Source of the DNA: Haplosporangium gracile | Lineage: Eukaryota; Mortierellomycota; Mortierellomycetes; Mortierellales; Mortierellaceae | Reading direction: 5' to 3' | Assembly (NCBI GenBank): GCA_015499985.1 | Contig: JAAAUF010000048.1 | Span: 20,954 to 84,953 of the forward strand | DNA length: 64,000 nt | Shown: positions 1 to 11,426 of the stretch, piece by piece | How the letters are laid out: each line of letters opens with the position of its first letter | Numbering within the stretch: the first letter of the stretch is position 1 | The notes under the pieces: generated by a model | What the model saw: only the letters and a program-made list of their open reading frames with translations | What the model was told of the DNA's origin: nothing | The model's database searches: none | Program-made: the position numbers and the translations under genes

Positions 1-3000
1 ATGCGAACGGAAAGAGAGAGAGAGAGAGAGAGAGAAGGATGCTTGCCCGTACACGCCCACTTACACTTCGCCCATACCTTCTTCTCTTGCTATTCACATG
101 TAGACATCCTCTCTCCTCAGATCCAAACATACAGTTGCGAATGACAGTGGTGATGGCGATGTGCGAAAGCAACAATTGTTTGAAAAAAAGAGTGTCGTCA
201 GTGGTGTAAGAGGATGAATTGGGGATTGAAAGAAGAGCAGACCCCTTCAGAAAAAAGGGGGTCTACAGTGATGATACGCAAAGCATGAAAAAATAGCTTA
301 ATTATTTTTTTTTGCTTATTTTTTTGTTGCGTTCCTCGGTAAGAAAGTACAAAGGGGAACAGATGTGTATGATGTATGATATAGCAAGCCAGGGGGAGGA
401 AGAACAAGGATAGTTTAGGGGGGAGTCAACCTGCAGAGCGACAGGCAGAAAAGAGAGAGCGTGCAAATAGGGCTTAATAACCATTGGTCATGGCATAAGA
501 AATGGAAGGAAAGCGACATGGTATTGTACTGTGTCTAGACCACCCATGGTGAGTAATAACTCGGGTAACAAGAAGAGAGGCCACCCAAGGAGATGGAAAG
601 GAGAGAAGGAAAAGAAAGGGAAGAAGAGGATGGTGTGTGCGTGCATTGGCTAGGGGATCTTCATTTGGGGAGGATAGGCAGAAGAAGATGACGAATGGCT
701 AACTTACATGATCCTAGTTACTGGTGGTGTAGAGCGAGAGGGAGAGGGAGTGGATGTAGGGATGTAAGGGTGTTGGGATAGAGCGACGTGTGGGTGGGAG
801 AGGAAGGATGGATAGTTCAAGATGACAAAGAACAAAAGTAGGTGGCGACAAAGAGGTTTATGTCGAATGGACGACTGAAGGGGTATGGATGTGTAAGAGA
901 CTAAAGAGTAGTCAAGGTTAAGAGAAGAGAGGAAATTCAAATCTTGCCCCATCCCTTTTTAAATGTTTTTTTTCTTCAAACAAAGGGCCGAGCGTATTCT
1001 GTCGTGAACCTCTATTTCTCCAGTCAAATCGAATATCGAGTAATTTAACGCCATGTATTCTGTTTAGGGCCGGGTTACTAGAACGGATCGATTTTCCACC
1101 CTCATCCTTTTGATCTCATTCTTTCTGGAAAAAAAAGAGTAAGTCACTCCGTCTACCGACCATTGAAGCATGAGTGAGTTGTAATCTCATTCCCTACCTC
1201 CAATAGTCCCCTTTGTGTACCTTCTCTCACAATGCAAAATCTGCTCCTTTCTCCTTCTCGAATAATCACCCTATTGTTCCTTCTTGGCGTCGCTCTTTTC
1301 CTTCCACCACCACAGCCCGAGGAGTGACTAAAATAGACAACAAGATGCCACTCATGGCATGCAACACCGCCCCCTTTTGTTTTCCCCTTTGATTCTTCCT
1401 TTGGCTTGTGTGCCCTTCCATGATTCCCGTTCCCCATATTGGCTCCATTGGAATTACACACTGGCTGTTGTCCCATTTGTCCCCGCCGACTCGTCAAAAT
1501 GGTATGCAAGTGCACAACGAAAAAATAAAAGTAACGTCCTTCCTTCACTTTTTTGGTTTTCAAGACCCATCAAGTCAAATACAAATTTGGGCGAAGGGGA
1601 GGAGAATAGAGTACCTTACAAGGACAGCATGGGCGAAGGTTTCTCCCAATGGATCCGCTCTTTTCCCCCACCATATCGCTAGTCCTTTTCTCCGTTATGA
1701 AAAATAGAACCCTGGAGGAAGTATGGACCGAAAAAGAAAAATGGAGAGCGTTTTTCGGTGCTAAATTGCTTTTTTATTGGAACGTATCTGTGGAATATCG
1801 TCCCTATGGGTTTGCATGCATATATGCCACGCACCTCATGCTCGTTCAAAAATGCTATATTTTCATTTTGTCTCTCCTCCACCTATGCCATCAAAGTGAA
1901 AACTGCGTGCCTTCATGCCTCACTGTCTCAGACTCTCTTTCCTCTCTGCCTTACACTCACACACCTCACACTCTTGGCCTCATTTCAAAGCAGATATGGT
2001 CTGGATGGGATGATTGTTGTTGTTACCAAGCAACAATTTCGATCGGTGCCTGCAGAAGTTTTCTCTTGGAAAAACATGAGTAAAAGGAATGAGTAAATAA
2101 CAAACAAGGCGACCTCCCTAGCTTTCCAAACTGATGAACAAAGTAAGTCGAACATCAACATATTTGGGTCACATCTCACAAGTGTCGTACAGACTCCCAT
2201 CTCTTTTTTTCTATGTCCATGTACACTTTTTTCTCGTCGTAGAATTTCATTTTCCCTCCTCTTTCTTGTTCTTCCCTCTCTCTCAACTTTCATCGGTCGA
2301 CTTGCTTGATAACACAGAGACGAGAAAATGAGAGAGCGAAAAAGCCAAGGTGAGAAAAACGAACTAAAAAAATGAATATGCGATTGCGGCCAAATGGAGT
2401 ACAGGATTATTGGAGGACAAGGCATTCATGGAACATGAAGAAGGCTTCTATTTTTCCTTCTCCCTTTGCCCTCGTTTACTCAGCGGAGCGCTTTATTTGT
2501 CAGAAGAGGGGCGGTGGTTTTTAGTTGAATGTGGAGGAGGGATGTAAGAGAGAGGGACGTGAACCTTCGCGGTAATCAAACCCGCAGAAATGTCAGAATC
2601 TTCCTTTTCGCTCAAGCAAACCCTTAGGGCAGCCCCTTCCTTCTCTCTTACCTGCACACACATACCTTCTTGTCCGCGCTACTCTGTCTTATTGTGATTT
2701 GTCTTTGCTATTCCGGTTGCGCTCACGCACGAGGAAATAGTTCATGAACAAGAAAGCCAACACGAGCATGTACGACTCTACCGAAAATGGTAAAAGTAAC
2801 AAATGAAAAAATGTGGCGTAAAAACTACGGCAGCCCTCCTCCTAAACATGCTGTGGTCTGTAAGATAAGAAAAATACTATGGCTGTGGCGCCCGTAGTAC
2901 TCTTGCTCTTTGTCGCATCACATTTATGTTTTCTTTGCCCGCTTGATAATGCTCTATTGTTTCCGTCACCCGAATCTTCAACTCACAAAAGGAAATAATA

Positions 3001-4580
3001 ACCCACACCCTCCACTTTTTTCCTTTCTCCATTCTGCCTAGCCATTTGCGTCCGGAGAAAGCGCCTGAGTACCACAGTAACGCCTCCATCCCAACAGCCC
3101 AGCCCGAGAGTCAAGACTTTGATTGAACTAAAATGACAACAAAACCGCACAAAGGGGGGCAGAAAGAACAAAAGAACGTCTTGTATAGGGGGTCGGCTTG
3201 CAGTTGGCTGGACATTGACAATAATCCCTTTTCTACAAACAACAACGACGTCAACAATTGTATCAAGAAAAACTCTCCGAGGAGGTTTTTTTTTGAGTCG
3301 TAATGCAAGAAAGGCGAAGAGAGGGTGGGTGCATACTAAGCTCTTTCATTTTCTTATCTTTTTTTCTTTGTCGGTGTTATCCATGTGTGATTGTTAGTTC
3401 AAGAGTTGGTGGAGTGATAGATCATTGTTATATGCCCTTGGCGTTGATATCCTTTTTTTCTTTTCTTTCTTTTGTTTCCACATCCCCCATCAAGATAACC
3501 CAGCTTGAGCATACTTATTAATGTCTTATTTTACTTCCGCCAGGTCGATTGCCTATCGTCAAGCTACTTGCTTGAACATTTTCACCAAACACCTTCATGA
3601 ACATCCCACACACTCGCCCAGAAGGCACCCGCAAGTACCACGCAACAGTCACATCCCCCAAATTTGTGGTTCGCAGGGACAAAAAATGTTCCGCTCAACG
3701 CCCAGATCAAAAAAACAGTGAACGCCCATAACACAAGAGAGCCAACAAAAAGAAAGAAAGCAAGTTCACTCACCGGGTTAAAGACCCGCTTGCAACGGAC
3801 CCGTTCTTTCCCTGGTAAAACAATTACGACATGAGAAAGAAAGAAAAAAAGAGGGTTTGTAGAACCTTTGGAGCTTTGGTCCTTCCCATCCCTTTTTCCG
3901 ATGCATATCTGCCTGTCACTGGAACTAAAAACCCGTTGAATGCAGCAAACGGTACCAGGAGACGAGGGTGGGTACCTTATCAGGCAATTGAGGGAATTTA
4001 TTTTTATGCTTTTTTCGCATGGAACATAGGGGTAGAGGGAGCGATGATTGTTCCTGGACGTACTGAATTGATCGTCTGTGTTTATTTTGGTTTCTAAATG
4101 GCCCACCAGGGAAGAAGTAGAGAAAGCTCCACCTTTCTTCCCCCCCATACATGCGTGTCAAGGAAGAAGGAACAAAGTTTTCTACAGTGAGCCTTTTTTT
4201 CTTCTTTTCGCTCTGCAAAACCCAGGCGCTCCTGTATTGATCCAACAAAAAAAGGTGATTGAGGTGGTTTTACAAAACTCAATTGGACGCATAGAGTATC
4301 TCGCATGGCACCACATTGTTTTTGTCGCAATTCTTTTTTTCTACTTGATCAACTTTCTCGACATCAAGTTCGTAATACCCGTGGTGGATCATTAGCGGAA
4401 GGAGTAACCGACTGTTTGATGAAAAAAATCGAAATAAACTAGAATGTTTAGATTTATTGTGTTTCGTTGCTTGACCTTCCTCACGCCATAGTCCATCTGC
4501 TCTCAGAAATGCGACCCATTGACGTATATGGCGTAAATGAGACGCATCGTTATCTTCCACGCCAAGATACTTTTTAGGGC
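1..4580. other. Gene-free left flank
   Basis: No coding region could be supported in these 4.6 kb. The open frames are short, overlap on several strands, and are rich in Phe/Leu/Ser or Lys/Arg as expected from translated poly-purine and poly-pyrimidine DNA. The stretch starts with an (AG)n run and holds many A/T homopolymers. It could include distal promoter or untranslated sequence, but no start, splice chain or domain is visible. Confidence 0.6.
13..35. repeat. (AG)n microsatellite
   Basis: An uninterrupted AG dinucleotide run close to the left edge of the window. Confidence 0.9.
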
Positions 4581-4952
4581 CTTGGGTTTTCGTCCTGCGG
4601 TCAGTGGATCGTGATACGCAGCGAGCGGTCGATCCGACTGTGGAACTCTGTTGCACGATACGGAGCGCAGACTTGGAGGTGTATGGCCGTAATTGAGGAT
4701 TTCTTTGGACAAGTCAACAGTGTCACTTGGAGACCTGGGTTGTTGGAGTTTGCTACTGGCTGCGATGATGGATCCGTTCGAATTTGGAAGGTATTAGAAA
4801 AGTTGGACCGAGTATCCGTTCAAATGATTTGAAGCTCCACACCTGCTGTTCTTGCCTCCACAGGCGTTACCATAGCCAACGCGGCCGGCCTCAGTACAAC
4901 CAATCGCGCGTTGCTTAAGCAGCGCGGTGCCATCCCTAGAAATAATTTATAG
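4581..4952 (+). pseudogene. WD40-repeat protein, C-terminal relic
   Basis: One reading frame keeps the end of a WD40 propeller. A blade ending in SIRLWNS (about 4626-4646) is followed by one ending in GSVRIWKV (about 4773-4796), then the tail peptide AGLSTTNRALLKQRGA and a stop at 4950-4952. I associate that tail with the WD40 proteins, often fused to NACHT domains, that are expanded in Mortierella-type fungi; this is from memory and not tested. The frame opens after a TAG at 4575-4577, has no start codon, and carries an internal TGA at 4830-4832 just before SSTPAV, where a Trp codon is expected (TGG to TGA). Earlier blades and any NTPase domain are missing. It is a dead fragment with no assigned function. 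Confidence 0.75.
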
Positions 4953-5282
4953 AGCAAAATTATGTATACGATAGAGCACAACTGATGATCTGATCAATTG
5001 ATCATTCAATTGCACTTTATCTTAATTGGTTAAGACACGCATTTTACTAGTTCGCGCACCTCGCCTCCAGGCAGGATGCTTCGATGGTCTGTCTATATGT
5101 TCACTCCTCCGACCCTCGTCGTGTACGTACCCATCGGAGACAAGCACACATACTTCTGTTTTTATTTGCGCCCAATGCTCAAAATTACCTCCTTTTATCG
5201 CGAAAAGAAAAATTGGATAAAAAAAATAGAAAAGTAGTGTTTAATAGGTGACAGTAGCAAAACTTTTTAGCTGAACATTAAA
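4953..5282. other. Spacer between two gene relics
   Basis: AT-rich sequence with no coding evidence. It contains a perfect 14-nt palindrome, TGATCAATTGATCA, at 4991-5004. Confidence 0.5.
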
Positions 5283-7292
5283 TAGTTCCTGCCCTTACTG
5301 CTCTCCCTCCGTCGTCATTGTCTTCTTTTCAGCACCTATGTCACTGCCACCCTGCATAGTAACAGGCATCTCAATCGTCTCCACAATCTTCGCAACGTCA
5401 TCAACAGCATGGTCGCCGGCCTTTATTTGCTGTTGCTGTCGAAGGCCCTCAAGCTCATGCTCCAACTCGACAACCCTTAGACTCAGAGCCTCATACTCCT
5501 GCTCAATCTCGGACTTTTTGGTATCCCACGGCTCAATCAAGATTTCCAACTCTGCATCAACGCCTGCTTAGCGGTCTCCAACTCTTCGAACGCGATCTTC
5601 TCCTGGAATAAATCGGTGACAAGTGTTTCTTCCTGACAGAGCTAGTCAAGCTCTAATGTCTTCGTTGACACGGTCTGGTGAAGGTCTTGCTTTTCCTTAG
5701 TCAGGACACCATGCTGGGCGTGGCAGGATCCATGAGCGGCCTCGAGTACCGACAACTTAGCGGGCAAACACTCCTTCTCGGTCAATACAACACAGTGACT
5801 AGACTCCTTGGTGACCATCTCCTGCTCGAATTTCCTGGATCCACTTGTTCAACATTGCAGGCTGCTCCAGTGACTTGCCGTTGCTCTCGCTAAATCGCTC
5901 GCTGAGTTCTGCCATCTCGGCGGTCCTTGACTGCTGCGACCCGGTTAAGGTCGCGATCTGAGTGTGAGACTATTCGAGCTCGTGGCCCAATTTCTCGAGC
6001 TCAGCCTGATGACTCTCGAGGGCCTCCTTCAACTTCAGACGGATCAGACTCTGAGAGAGTTGCGAGATCTTGAACTCGAACTGGGTGCGGTATTGCTAGA
6101 GCTCACGGTTCAGCTCCTGAAGGTGCTCAATCTGAACACCACACTGAATGCGCTCCTGCTCCAACGCCTCTCATTCTGCATCGAAACTCTTGTTGACAAC
6201 ACTCTCGGCAGCAGCAACAGTAGCGGCAAACTCGATCTCCTTCCTGATAGCCTGCAGTTGGGCAGTCTTGAGGTTCTCCTTCTCGACTGAGAGGCGGCGA
6301 ACCAATATCGAGTTGGTGTACTGAAGCGACTCGACCTTCCCATTCAGTCTCTGAGCCTTGCCCTCGGTCTTTTGTGCAGACTTGACCAGGACCGCCTTGG
6401 GCTCGATCTGTTTCTGAAGTTTTTGGATCTTGCGCATGGACCTCTCGGCACGGCTCTCGGCAGCTGCAAGGGCCAAGTCGCGGGCTTGCACAAGTGCCTG
6501 AAGGGCTTTGAGTTCTTAGAGGGCAAAGATACGTTCTTCTTCGGTGACCGCAGAGACTGCATGCTTAGGAGATTCTTGCGCGACTTTCTCGACAGCGGCG
6601 GACTTTTGTTGAGGTGACTCCTGTTACTGCTTGCGGGCTTGTGAGGATTTGAGAGAATTTGACGGTCTGGAATGCTCCAGAGGCCTTAGATACTGACGGT
6701 GCTGGTGTGGCAAATGTGTTTCTATGACCGCGGACGGGCTTGAGAAGCTCGGGGGCGTGAAGGTGCTCTGGCTCCTTATAAGAACCTGTTTTCGACCATT
6801 GGGCAGCACCTGCCTTTGTGGATTCGGCTGTTGTTGCTGCAGAGGACTGCAACTTTCAACTGAACAGCTGCAGGGGCAGGAGTAGATGCCACTTCCTTCT
6901 TGCTAGCAGTCTTCTGCTCCTTCTTGGACACGACGATATTGGGAAACTTCTTGATCTCTGGCATGGGGTCGGACGGCCCTGCTGTGGGCAACTGCTGCTG
7001 CTCCTTGGGAACGGCGGCAGCAGTAACAACGACATCGGCCTTCTTCTTGCAGGCTGCACCTTTCTTAGTCTTTGTCGCCGCTGTTCCATTGGCATTGGTG
7101 GTGGCGTGAGAGCGTTGGAAGAGGTCGAAGTCGAAATTTTGTCGTTGAGGTCTTCGGGAGTCACATCCAAGTTGTTGCCGTGTTCAATATTCTTTGGACG
7201 AGCAACAGCAATGCACTTATGCGACAAACCAGAAGACGTGGGGTCAGTCAAGGAAATGGAAAGATATGTAATGTGATGTGGGCTCATAGTTC
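5283..7292 (-). pseudogene. Coiled-coil protein pseudogene
   Basis: Read on the minus strand, an ATG at 7292 opens a frame that can be followed down to a stop near 5295 only by changing frame about five times (near 7100, 6850, 6625, 5838 and 5560). The N-terminal third is Ala/Pro/Lys-rich (for example KKKADVVVTAAAVPKEQQQL). The rest is heptad-like Glu/Gln/Leu sequence such as RKIQKLQKQIEPKAVLV and LRVVELEHELEGLRQQQQ, typical of a long coiled coil. From 6626 to about 5850 one frame continues through five nonsense codons: TAA 6624-6626, TAA 6516-6518, TGA 6171-6173, TAG 6096-6098 and TAG 5970-5972. A sixth, TAG at 5642-5644, lies after a frame change. The parent would have been roughly 650 residues. 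The family is not recognised and no function is claimed. Confidence 0.75.
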
Positions 7293-7297
7293 GTAGC

Positions 7298-7326
<29 letters not shown>
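7298..7326. repeat. (TG)n microsatellite
   Basis: A pure TG/GT dinucleotide run just outside the 5' end of the coiled-coil pseudogene. Confidence 0.9.
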
Positions 7327-7328
<2 letters not shown>

Positions 7329-7698
7329 CGCTCTTCTCGGTTGCGTCTGTCGCACAAGATCATGAATGACCTCCTTGGCTCTTTTTTATATCTGCACACC
7401 CACTTTGCCTATCATTCTCTCTCTTTTCTTTCTTTTCATCGGCCCACTTTTGCAGCCAACCCTACCCTGTATGACAATAACTCCACATCTTTGCTCTTCC
7501 TCACTTGACAATCTTGGCGGACCCTATTTTTTTTCTTCTGTACTTTTTCTTGCAATTTCTATTTTTTGCTCACATTCCTGTTATTTGTGCGCGCCGCATG
7601 GGCCTTCTCATTCCTCCACTCAAACCCCACACCGCCCCTCCGTTTCTCCGCAATCAAAGCACACAGCATACACACAAAGACAACAAGGAGACAGAGAC
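7327..7698. other. Pyrimidine-rich intergenic spacer
   Basis: Plus-strand sequence is mostly C/T with short Cys/Leu/Phe/Ser frames and no codon structure. It probably holds the 3' flank of the small gene to its right. Confidence 0.4.
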
Positions 7699-7908
7699 TC
7701 AGTTCTTTTTGGCAATCTGTTTATTAGTCCCACGTCGCAGAGCATCTTCTTCATCAAGCTTCAAAAGGAGTCCTTTTTGGGCCTGTTCAGCTTGGAGGAC
7801 GCGCTGGGCCTGGTCCTGGGGCTCGATCCCATTGGCGTAGACGTAGTAAGCTCCTGCGCCTGCTCCTGCGGCGACGAACGAGATTGTTACAGAGCTTACG
7901 TATTTCAT
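7699..7908 (-). CDS. Possible small single-pass membrane protein
   Basis: A 69-residue frame starts with ATG at 7906-7908 and ends in TGA at 7699-7701. It has a short hydrophobic, Ala/Gly-rich segment (about residues 6-24, including SFVAAGAGAGAYYVY) followed by a charged, helix-prone tail with Gln/Glu/Lys and a basic end (RRGTNKQIAKKN). One N-terminal membrane helix plus a charged tail suits a small mitochondrial or ER membrane protein, but I recognise no family. The codons look used rather than random. The DNA upstream of the start, in transcript direction, is a (CGA)n(CAA)n repeat. The first codons contain a possible splice donor (GTAAGC after ATGAAATAC), so an intron could start there instead. 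Existence is plausible; function is unknown. Confidence 0.45.
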   Translation of the reverse strand: MKYVSSVTISFVAAGAGAGAYYVYANGIEPQDQAQRVLQAEQAQKGLLLKLDEEDALRRGTNKQIAKKN

Positions 7909-7935
7909 TTGCTTAATGGTTGTTGAGCTCGAGTT

Positions 7936-7936
7936 T

Positions 7937-7968
<32 letters not shown>

Positions 7969-7995
7969 ATCGTCGTCGTCGTCGTCGTCGTCGTT
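7936..7995. repeat. (TTG)n-(TCG)n compound repeat
   Basis: About ten TTG units run directly into about eight TCG units. On the minus strand this reads (CGA)n(CAA)n in the presumed 5' leader of the small gene at 7699-7908. Confidence 0.9.
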
Positions 7996-9181
7996 GAAAA
8001 GAAAATGTGCAGAGGGGGTTTGTCTATTACGTCCAAGAAAAAACGTTCCTTTTACAAAACGAATGAATGAATGAAGGTTGAGTCAGTCTCTGGTTCATCT
8101 CCATTCTCTTTTCTGCTCATTCCTCTCTGTCATCCATGCACAACACGTCAGCATCCCATGCCTGCAAACGATAGGGTGTCACTCTGTCGTTCCCATAGAA
8201 AAGTGGTCCATCCTAGCAGCAAAGGCGTGTATCTCTTACCAATGAAAATTAACGCTATCCAATACGACTGGAATGTTTGCTGCGTGCTTGGCTTTGTGAT
8301 GTCGCGTCAAGTCGAGATTGTCAACTAGATGATGAAGAAGAAAGAGCGGGTGGGAAAAAAGAACAAAGGAAAATGAAAGGATGAGAAAATGAGCAAAAAG
8401 CATTGTTCGTCTGCTGTTGTGTTGTTGTTGCTTTCAAGAAAATGACTCCGAGCACAATTGCTAATGAGCGTTCGATGGTTGCAGACAAAGGCTCCTTTTT
8501 CTTCCCCCTATTCCCGCTTCTCTCTTTCTTCCTCTCCTTCCTCCTCTTCTATGAACCCGTCTCCTCTCCTTCTCTCTACCGCATTCCTTCTTCGTCCACT
8601 TTTCAACTATCAATTGGTCGTCTGTCTCTCTTCGTAAAGAGGAATGAGAATATTTCACTCTTTCGTTCCCCCTTTCCTCCTCTTTCCTATCCTTCCTTCG
8701 TCTACAACGAAAGGACCCCCCTTCTCTTCTTCCTTGTCCCTCTACAAAAGCATCCGGCCTTCCCCTTTTGTACGACTGTTACCTTTTTTTTCTCCGCCAT
8801 TATCTCACTTCTTATTTCCCCTTTCAAGCCAGTGAGTATTTTCAACTTGACCACACACACACACACACACTCCGAGTATTGATGGAAATCTATGGAGAAA
8901 CGGAGAATAACCGAGGACCACATGCAGATATAAGATCTTCAGGATCGTAGGTTGCTATAATGGCGATGGTGGTATGAGCACTGGCACGTTTTCGCCTGAC
9001 AACTACTACTGTAGTAATCCACTTGGGATAAAACGACTTGGACATCCAATGGAACAAGTAATGGGCAAGGGAAGTAAGTTGAACAACGAATGTATTATCA
9101 CAAAAAAGCTAATCTACAAAGACATAAAGTACAAACGCAAAAACGTACACGCATCAGAAACTACTCCTACAAAAACTCTCC
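7996..9181. other. Intergenic region, no gene seen
   Basis: C/T-rich on the plus strand from 8500 to 8830, with an (AC)n run near 8860-8871. It lies upstream of the small minus-strand gene and downstream of the Net1-like gene. No supported reading frame or RNA gene. Confidence 0.5.
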
Positions 9182-11426
9182 TCAGTTTTCCTCCGAGTCA
9201 GAGTCCTCAGAGCCCATAGAGGGTGGCAACTTCTCACGCTCAGCAAGTCTGGGCTCCACCTTGATCGACTGCTGCTCCACCTTGACCCGTGCATCGGGTT
9301 CAGGCGTCGAAGAAGAGGGAGTTGACGACGAAGACGAAGACGATTCCTCCTCCTCCCCCTCTGAATCATCATCCTCATCATCATTCCTTTTCTTCTCGCT
9401 CTTCTCCTGAATATACTTTTCGAACTTCTTCCGGGGACTCTCAGAAGCGGCTGAGGGGCGACCACGGACAGTGGGCCTGTTCAAAAACAACACAGCTGCA
9501 GCTTTAACCTCAGGATCCTCAGAAGTTAAATCCAACCTTGCTTTGGCAATTGCGCTGGCGAGATTGCGGTTGTACTTGCGCTTGTTCCAGAGTTTGAGCT
9601 CCTTGCGCTGTTCATCCGTCAGAGTGGCGGGATCCTGTGCCTCCCACCTTTCCAATTCCTCCACATCTTCATCTTTGCGACGGGCACCGCCTTTGGCGTG
9701 ACCCTTAGTAACTAAAACAGGTAATTAATTACAGGCAGCACGTTAACCATTTTGTTTCCTTCATACTATACACTGAGAGAGTGAATATCAAAAATAGCTA
9801 ATGATGGATTACCCGGTGGGGAGTCGGAAGAGTCATCAGACTGGTAGCCCTTGTTCACGACCTTCTTGCCCTTGGCAGCAGCAGAAGGACCAGCTGGCTT
9901 GGAGGACTCTTCGTCAATAAAAGCAACAGCCTTCTTGGCTTTGGGCTTGGTCTCTTTGCCATTGCCTTCGGCCTCCTTGGCAGCCTTGGTAACCTTGGCT
10001 TGTTCTTTCTTGGCCTTAGCCTGCTCCTTGTTGGTCTCAGTCTGCTCCTTCTCGACCTCGACGGTGACAGAGACGTGGTTCTCAGAGACCTCCATCAGCT
10101 TCTGGGCCTTGTGGTAGGCGCTGATCTCCCTCATGATATCGTCCTCAGACTTGTCCTTGCTATCCTTGGGGAAAGAGATAATAGCAGCAGTCTTCTTGAC
10201 CTCGTCCTCGGCCGCCTTAGCAGGAGCGGGAGCAGGAGTCAAGACGGTATCGACCTTCTTGGCGTTCTTCTGCTTCTTGGGGGTAGCAGGAGCAGGAGTA
10301 GGTACCGGGCTGGTAGAAGATTCAGACGCCTCAGGGGTGGCGATGCCGGACGCCGTCTTCTCCTTCTTCTCCAGCGCATGCGCATTAGAGATGTTCAACA
10401 TGATCTGCTCCTCAGTCAGATCGGCATAGGCAGCCTGGAGAGTCTTATCCTCAGCAGTCTCCTTGAAGGCATTGATGGCAGGAGCGGCAACGACCTCCTT
10501 CTTGATGACGGCCTTGGGCCTGGTCTCAGTAGAGGGAGCAGTGGCTTCTTTCTTGGACTTCTTGGCCTTGGGGACAGGGGTAGAAGAGCCAGTGGCGTCG
10601 GACGCGACAGTGGTTCCTGAAGATGAGGACGATGCCGACGAAGAAGAGGAAGAAGAGGGAGAAGAAGATGCCACTCCTTCGACCTTTCGCTTGGTCGACT
10701 TGCCTAACTTTTTGGCCGAGAGCAGTTCTCTGGTGGCATAGACATCGCACTGCTTGCCGAGGACATCGCGAATGAGGTACCTCTCGGGGATCTTGCAGTA
10801 CTGCCAGTTTTTGAATCCGCAGAGACCATAGGGACTAATTTGTATATAAGATCGGAGAGAGAGAGGGAGATTGTTTTGATAGGTTAGCGGAGCGAGTAAG
10901 AAGAGAGAGAAGATATTTAGTGGCGGAATAGATGTTGAAGACGCGTTCTCTTGATCATAACGATATGATAGAGACGCGTCTGTGCTCTTAGTAAACGATC
11001 CAACATTGTAGACCATCAACATCAGTAACAATCAAGACATAGGAAAGCGGGCATGCGGATAAAATATGCATTCCACATGCGTGTGCTGTGCAAGGCAAAG
11101 ATCAACAAACAGGAACGCACGAGGGAAGGGAAGAAGGACGCAAATACAGAAAAGATGTAGTTAATAACTTACGCTTCTTCGGCATAGAGACGATGCAACT
11201 CGTCGTTGATAGCGTCTTTCAACTCGTAAAAGGACTTGTCGCCATCAGCAACAGCGACAAACTTCCTTCGGGGGCCAGGGATGGCAATCGGGTCGATGGG
11301 CTTGATCGTGACAGCGGGGTCGGGAAAGTCGACAAGGACCTGAACCCTGTGCGGGTTGTTGATGACCTTCTTCTTATTAGTCGTGGTGGTGGTATTGGTG
11401 GCCTTGGAAGGAGCGGTGGTTGCCAT
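9182..11426 (-). CDS. Nucleolar-type protein, Net1/Dnt1-like N-terminus
   Basis: Three exons (11426-11173, 10834-9813, 9711-9182) join in phase to 601 residues. Introns are 338 and 101 nt with GTAAGT...TTAG and GTAATC...TTAG ends. Residues about 28-118 look like the ubiquitin-like N-terminal fold of fungal Net1, Tof2 and Dnt1 (Pfam Cytokin_check_N): FYELKDAINDELHRLY, then ERYLIRDVLG. Those families anchor Cdc14 phosphatase and silencing factors in the nucleolus. The middle is Lys/Ala/Ser/Pro-rich. The C-terminal third has a conserved-looking helical segment (ELERWEAQDPATLTDEQR, LKLWNKRKYNRNLASAIAKA) and then an acidic Ser/Glu/Asp tail ending DSDSEEN. Low-complexity basic and acidic blocks suit a nucleolar protein. 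The start is the only ATG ahead of the domain. Family assignment is by pattern only; another chromatin protein with a similar N-terminal fold remains possible. Confidence 0.75.

Noticed and set aside
1153..1563. 136-codon minus-strand frame in the left flank
   Set aside because: No recognisable domain, irregular composition, overlapped by open frames on the plus strand, and no splice partners.
5018..5085. tRNA-like string (TTAATTGGTTAAGAC, then a GTTCGCG)
   Set aside because: The D-arm-like part is present, but no acceptor stem, anticodon loop or T-arm can be paired at the right distances.
5850..6626. Stop codons in the coiled-coil frame as recoded Gln/Arg codons
   Set aside because: Other genes in the window use TAA, TAG and TGA as ordinary stops, and frame changes elsewhere in the same relic show that it is simply broken.
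8403..8882. 159-codon plus-strand frame
   Set aside because: C/T-rich low-complexity translation (Phe/Pro/Leu/Ser), with an (AC)n repeat in its end; no domain.
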